From an uncultured Prevotella sp. (GTDB lineage Bacteria > Bacteroidota > Bacteroidia > Bacteroidales > Bacteroidaceae): a DNA stretch of 64,000 nt. The notes under the pieces are model-generated. The model saw only the letters and a list, made by a program, of their open reading frames with translations. It made no database searches and had not been told where the DNA came from. A program made the translations under genes and the position numbers. Where the stretch lies: contig CAJOEC010000007.1 of assembly GCA_905233425.1 (NCBI GenBank), positions 1 through 64,000 of the forward strand. Reading direction: 5' to 3'. Shown one piece after another: positions 60,882 to 64,000 of this stretch (the first letter of the stretch is position 1; each line of letters starts with the position of its first letter).

Positions 60882-62279
60882 TCATTTCTGCCTGACGAAC
60901 ACGTTGATTGGCGAGCCAGTGAGCGTCCAGTTCTCACGTATCTTGTTTTCCAAGAAGCGCTTATATGGTTCCTTGACATACTGCGGCAGGTTGGCGTAGA
61001 AGATGAACGTCGGAATCTGCGTGTCGGGCACCTGGCTGACGTATTTTATCTTCACGTACTTGCCCTTGATCGATGGCGGCGGCGTGGCCTCGATGATGGG
61101 CAGCATCACCTCGTTGAGCTTCGTGGTGCCTATGCGCGCCTTGCGGTTCAGGTAGACCTGCTTCGCCGTCTCGAGCACCTTGAAGATGCGCTGCTTCGTA
61201 AGTGCCGAGGTGAAGATGATGGGGAAGTCGCGGAACGGGGCCATGCGCTCGCGGATGGCGTTCTCGAAGGTGGCGATGGCCACCTGGCTCTTGTCCTCCA
61301 CGAGGTCCCACTTGTTCACGGCTACTACGAGGCTCTTGTTGTTCTTCTGAATGAGCTGGAAGATGTTCATGTCCTGCGCCTCGATGCCTCGTGTGGCATC
61401 AATCATCAGTATGCAGACGTCGCTGTTCTCGATGGCACGGATGGAGCGCATGACGCTGTAGAACTCCAGGTCCTCGGTCACCTTGTTCTTGCGGCGTATG
61501 CCGGCGGTGTCGACGAGGTAGAAGTCGAATCCGAACTTGTCGTAGCGGGTGTAGATGCTGTCGCGTGTCGTTCCGGCTATCTCGGTGACTATGTTGCGGT
61601 CTTCGCCGATGAAGGCGTTGATGATGCTCGACTTGCCCGCGTTTGGCCTTCCCACGACGGCGAAGCGCGGTATGCCCTCCTCCAGTCCGTCGTCTTTCTT
61701 CTCGGGCAGCATCTCCATGATCTTGTCAAGTAGGTCGCCGGTGCCGCTGCCCGTGGCTGCGCTGACGCACCAAGGGTCGCCGAGGCCCAGCTTGTAGAAG
61801 TCGTACTGCCCGTAGAGGTCTTTGCCGTCGTCGGCCTTGTTGAGCACGAGTATCACGGTAGGAGAGTTGAGTGTTGAGTGTTGAGTGTTGAGAGACTTTA
61901 CTTTTTCGGCAGAAGAGGTAACGTCTCTAAACTCTGAACTCTTAACACTAAACTTTCTGAGTATTTGGGCCACGTCCATGTCGAGGTCGGTGACACCGTT
62001 CTTGATGTCGCAGAGGAAGAGCACCAGGTCGGCCTCCTCGGTGGCGATGACCACTTGCTTTCGTATTTCCTCCTCGAAGATGTCGTCGCTGTTTACCACC
62101 CATCCGCCGGTGTCGACGACGGAGAACTCGCGGCCGCACCATTCGCACTTGCCATACTGGCGGTCGCGTGTGGTGCCGGCCTGGTCGCTGACAATGGCCT
62201 GGCGGCTGTTCGTCAGTCGGTTGAAAAGTGTGGACTTACCCACATTGGGCCGCCCCACTATGGCTACTAAGTTTCCCAT
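60882..62279 (-). CDS. der: Ribosome-assembly GTPase Der (EngA) with PAL-A insertion
   Basis: A 465-residue protein with two tandem G domains. First: [14 protein letters not shown] (8-21), DTGGW and LVLNKAD. Second: [14 protein letters not shown] near 220, DTAGI and [11 protein letters not shown]-like domain ends the protein. It is essential for 50S assembly. Residues about 109-139 ([20 protein letters not shown] and on) are a PAL-A element inserted just before the LVLNKAD strand of domain 1; the same element is in thrC. Promoter TAATTTTG on the minus strand at 62309-62316. Confidence 0.96.
   Translation of the reverse strand: MGNLVAIVGRPNVGKSTLFNRLTNSRQAIVSDQAGTTRDRQYGKCEWCGREFSVVDTGGWVVNSDDIFEEEIRKQVVIATEEADLVLFLCDIKNGVTDLDMDVAQILRKFSVKSSEFRDVTSSAEKVKSLNTQHSTLNSPTVILVLNKADDGKDLYGQYDFYKLGLGDPWCVSAATGSGTGDLLDKIMEMLPEKKDDGLEEGIPRFAVVGRPNAGKSSIINAFIGEDRNIVTEIAGTTRDSIYTRYDKFGFDFYLVDTAGIRRKNKVTEDLEFYSVMRSIRAIENSDVCILMIDATRGIEAQDMNIFQLIQKNNKSLVVAVNKWDLVEDKSQVAIATFENAIRERMAPFRDFPIIFTSALTKQRIFKVLETAKQVYLNRKARIGTTKLNEVMLPIIEATPPPSIKGKYVKIKYVSQVPDTQIPTFIFYANLPQYVKEPYKRFLENKIRENWTLTGSPINVFVRQK
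61862..61953 (-). repeat. PAL-A element in frame inside der
   Basis: On the coding strand: AGAGTTCAGAGTTTAGAGAC, a core of about 24 nt, then AAGTCTCTCAACACTCAACA and more heptamers. Core and flanks match the thrC copy at 13629-13712. Confidence 0.85.
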
Positions 62280-62308
62280 ATATTATTGTGTATTTGTTTG
62301 TTCGACTG

Positions 62309-62339
62309 CAAAATTACACAAAATCGGGCAGACCGCCAA
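62309..62339 (-). promoter_or_regulatory. Promoter of der
   Basis: Minus strand: TTG (complement of 62337-62339), 20-bp spacer, TAATTTTG (complement of 62309-62316). Confidence 0.65.
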
Positions 62340-62397
62340 GCGATTCGCCGATTTTTTCATTCCTTAGTGTCAAAATCGCCTCCGACATGCCAAATAG

Positions 62398-62416
62398 TTC
62401 GCCCGGCGCGAACTGT
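62398..62416. repeat. REP-H single copy
   Basis: AGTTCGCCCGGCGCGAACT, matching the tandem words at 41929-41993. The rest of the 62280-62555 gap shows no gene. Confidence 0.5.
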
Positions 62417-62539
62417 TTGACGTCCCGGAGGCCCTTCAGAGCCATCCCTGACCCATCTGTCATTCCGCTCTGAGCGAATAAGTTTTGTTAAAAAATCTCA
62501 CTTTTAGCAAAGGAAAACGGCAGTTATTGATTTTATTCG

Positions 62540-62547
62540 TAACTTTG
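62540..62547 (+). promoter_or_regulatory. Promoter of the zeta-like gene
   Basis: TAACTTTG, 9 nt before the ATG at 62556. No -33 TTG at the usual spacing. Confidence 0.5.
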
Positions 62548-62555
62548 CACCCACG

Positions 62556-63131
62556 ATGGACAAAAACCTGTACATCATCAGTGGCTGTAACGGTGCCGGG
62601 AAGACCACGGCATCGTACACGGTGTTGCCCGAAATCCTCAACTGCAAGGAGTTTGTCAATGCCGATGAGATAGCCCATGGCCTGTCGCCGTTCAACCCCA
62701 CAAGCGTGGCCATCGAGGCGGGAAGGCTGATGCTTCAGCGCATTGAGGAGCTTTTAGGCAAACAGGAGACTTTTTCCATTGAGACAACACTGGCCACAAG
62801 GACATACCTTAACCTTGTGCGCCGCGCAAAGGCTTGCGGCTATCGCGTGAGCCTTCTTTTTTTCTGGCTGCGCACACCCGAGCTGGCTATTCAGCGCGTG
62901 GCAGAGAGGGTGCAGGGAGGAGGCCACGACATACCCATAGAGATTGTGACACGCAGGTATGTCTCGGGTATCACCAACCTGTTCCGACTGTTTATGAAAG
63001 AGGTCGACTACTGGGCCATCTACGACAACACCATGCGCCACAGGCAGAAAATTGCCTCTGGGCGACTGGGCAAGGAAACCGATGTTTTTGATGAAGAACT
63101 ATATAGCAATATAAGAAAATATGTCAGATAA
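62556..63131 (+). CDS. Zeta-toxin-like P-loop kinase
   Basis: A 191-residue protein. Walker A GCNGAGKTT (residues 10-18), FVNADEIAHGLSPFNP (catalytic-Asp region), FSIETTLATRTYL (about 73-85) and FWLRTPELAIQRVAERVQGGGHDIPIEIVTRRY (lid with Arg residues) fit the zeta toxin / uncharacterised YezA-like kinase group. Zeta toxins phosphorylate UDP-GlcNAc and block wall synthesis. An 11-nt overlap with a 58-residue partner supports a two-gene module. Confidence 0.85.
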   Translation: MDKNLYIISGCNGAGKTTASYTVLPEILNCKEFVNADEIAHGLSPFNPTSVAIEAGRLMLQRIEELLGKQETFSIETTLATRTYLNLVRRAKACGYRVSLLFFWLRTPELAIQRVAERVQGGGHDIPIEIVTRRYVSGITNLFRLFMKEVDYWAIYDNTMRHRQKIASGRLGKETDVFDEELYSNIRKYVR

Positions 63132-63297
63132 AGAATATTTTGAATTCTCCATGAAACTGGACTACGGCCTGCGCTTGGCCGAGCAACGCATGCTTGAGGA
63201 AAAGGCCCTAAGAGGCCAGGATCTCATAGTGTGTGACGCCAACAACAACATCCAGCGCATCCCCGCACGTCAGATTGTGGAGGCATACGCCTATTGA
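63121..63297 (+). CDS. Small protein overlapping the zeta-like kinase gene, candidate antitoxin
   Basis: A 58-residue acidic/helical protein (MSDKEYFEFSMKLDYGLRLA...IPARQIVEAYAY). It starts 11 nt before the kinase stop, in another frame, which suggests translational coupling. Length and position suit an antitoxin, but epsilon-type sequence is not recognised. Many Bacteroidetes zeta-like kinases have such a partner. Confidence 0.65.
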   Translation: MSDKEYFEFSMKLDYGLRLAEQRMLEEKALRGQDLIVCDANNNIQRIPARQIVEAYAY

Positions 63298-63331
63298 AAC
63301 TAAGTCCAAGTTCGTGGGATATTCAAAGCTT

Positions 63332-63353
63332 GGGAGTGCCGACGTTCTCGTCG
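63332..63353. repeat. TGCCGAC...GTCGGCA hairpin
   Basis: TGCCGAC-GTTCTC-GTCGGCA, a perfect 7-bp stem in the gap before the last gene. No T-run follows. Confidence 0.45.
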
Positions 63354-63404
63354 GCAAATTCCTGCTTCCCTGTATGCGCGTCAATTAATCGCAAATAGGA
63401 TTTT

Positions 63405-64000
63405 ATGGGAATATTTATCAACAAGGGGAACCTTGATTTCAGGGAAGCCCTCAACAGTGAATACGTTGACAAGACTGGGCTTATCGGCGTGGTGAACACC
63501 ACCCTGTTCACCCGCCAGAAGTTCAGTTGCGTGACGCGCTGCCGCCGCTTCGGCAAGTCGATGGCGGCACAGATGCTTGCCGCATACTATGACTACTCGT
63601 GCGACTCGCGCAGTCTTTTCGCGGGATTGGAGATAGAGCGGGAGCCATCGTTCGAGAAGCATCTGAACAAGTATCCTGTGCTTTACATCGATATGACCGA
63701 CTTCATTTCGCGGTTCAAGGGTGATGACAGCATCGTCAGCCATATAGACCGTGAGGTGCAGGCCGAGGTGCAGACGGCTTTCCCGGACATTCCTGGCGAA
63801 GATGGCGACGACTTGATGGCATTGCTGACGCGTATTGTACTGCATACCAACACCCCCTTCTTCTTCATTATCGACGAGTGGGATGCCATCTGCCGTGAGT
63901 TCCCTTCTGGTTCGAAGGGCATGGACAGCTATGTGAACTGGTTGCGCCGTATGTTCAAGAGCGTGACCGCCAACATGGCCTTCGCCGGGGTTTATTTGAC
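63405..64000 (+). CDS. AAA-ATPase-like / PD-(D/E)XK family protein, cut by the window end
   Basis: The N-terminal 198 residues only. GIFINKGNLDFREALNSEYVDK, VTRCRRFGKSMAAQMLAAYY (Walker A-like) and FFFIIDEWDAICREF (Walker B-like) match the protein at 29654 closely, including long runs of identical DNA around the GKS motif. The nuclease domain expected at the C-terminus lies beyond the window. Confidence 0.85.
   Translation, partial: MGIFINKGNLDFREALNSEYVDKTGLIGVVNTTLFTRQKFSCVTRCRRFGKSMAAQMLAAYYDYSCDSRSLFAGLEIEREPSFEKHLNKYPVLYIDMTDFISRFKGDDSIVSHIDREVQAEVQTAFPDIPGEDGDDLMALLTRIVLHTNTPFFFIIDEWDAICREFPSGSKGMDSYVNWLRRMFKSVTANMAFAGVYL

Overview
The window looks like a chromosome segment of a Bacteroidales bacterium close to Prevotella/Segatella. 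Many genes carry the Bacteroidetes promoter pattern (TTG, about 19-20 bp, TAnnTTTG). There are BspA-type leucine-rich repeat and dockerin-tailed secreted proteins, lipoproteins with acidic residues after the lipid cysteine, and DUF1599/DoxX/tpiA/SPOR/folE, YtxH/holin and MoxR clusters of the kind I associate with this order. No rRNA, tRNA or CRISPR array was recognised.

Layout. 0.6-5.4 kb: two YtcJ-like amidohydrolases around an HSL-type esterase. 5.6-10.5 kb: DUF1599, DoxX/MauE-like protein, tpiA, SPOR protein, folE, small membrane protein. 10.5-12.0 kb (-): def, ruvX, SPOR lipoprotein. 12.2-14.8 kb: YtxH/holin trio and thrC. 14.9-17.6 kb: ferredoxin, alpha and beta subunits of a 2-oxoacid:ferredoxin oxidoreductase. 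Its gamma subunit lies at 31.4 kb, so about 13.8 kb of accessory DNA separates it from the rest: a lipoprotein, two related ABC-type ATPase loci (one with an intact PD-(D/E)XK partner), a frameshifted hicA with hicB, a BspA-like protein whose start codon is duplicated by a 462-bp TIR element, a dockerin-tailed protein and an AAA/PD-(D/E)XK protein. 32.6-37.5 kb: rodA, cdaA, folP (-) and a PBP4-type dacB. 37.5-41.7 kb: a second defence-like patch (DUF4411 PIN + HTH/ImmA; EcoRI-family methylase + DUF262-HNH). 42.0-45.0 kb: sialate O-acetylesterase and tyrS. 45.0-52.1 kb: RND efflux (fusion protein, pump, outer-membrane factor) and an LpxA-like acyltransferase. 52.1-57.2 kb: SpoIIM, membrane protein, DUF4129-like, DUF4350-like and MoxR genes. 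57.4-62.3 kb (-): trxA, a membrane sugar-nucleotide dehydratase, gamma carbonic anhydrase, lipoprotein and der. 62.5-64 kb: zeta-like kinase with a small partner, and an AAA/PD-(D/E)XK gene cut by the window end.

The most unusual property is the density of short repeat families, named here for reference. PAL-C: paired GC-rich inverted repeats (AGnCyC...GGGAGGGGAGT...TAC), six copies, mostly at gene junctions; one copy encloses a DUF559 nuclease gene. PAL-A: TTGAG/CTCAA heptamer arrays. REP-B: TATAAG-rich arrays. PAL-E: an element encoding VGAGPVPAR-like peptides. REP-G: CTCCTCTCT arrays. Several sit in frame inside conserved genes (thrC, der, folP, the oxidoreductase alpha subunit, dacB, the DUF4350-like gene), much as palindromic elements do in Rickettsia. 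A separate structured palindromic element (SPE) occurs three times (19.4, 22.9 and 39.4 kb). The copies differ in sequence but keep four helices through compensatory changes; two copies face each other around the first ATPase/PD-(D/E)XK/hicAB block.

All calls are from reading the sequence only; no similarity search was run.
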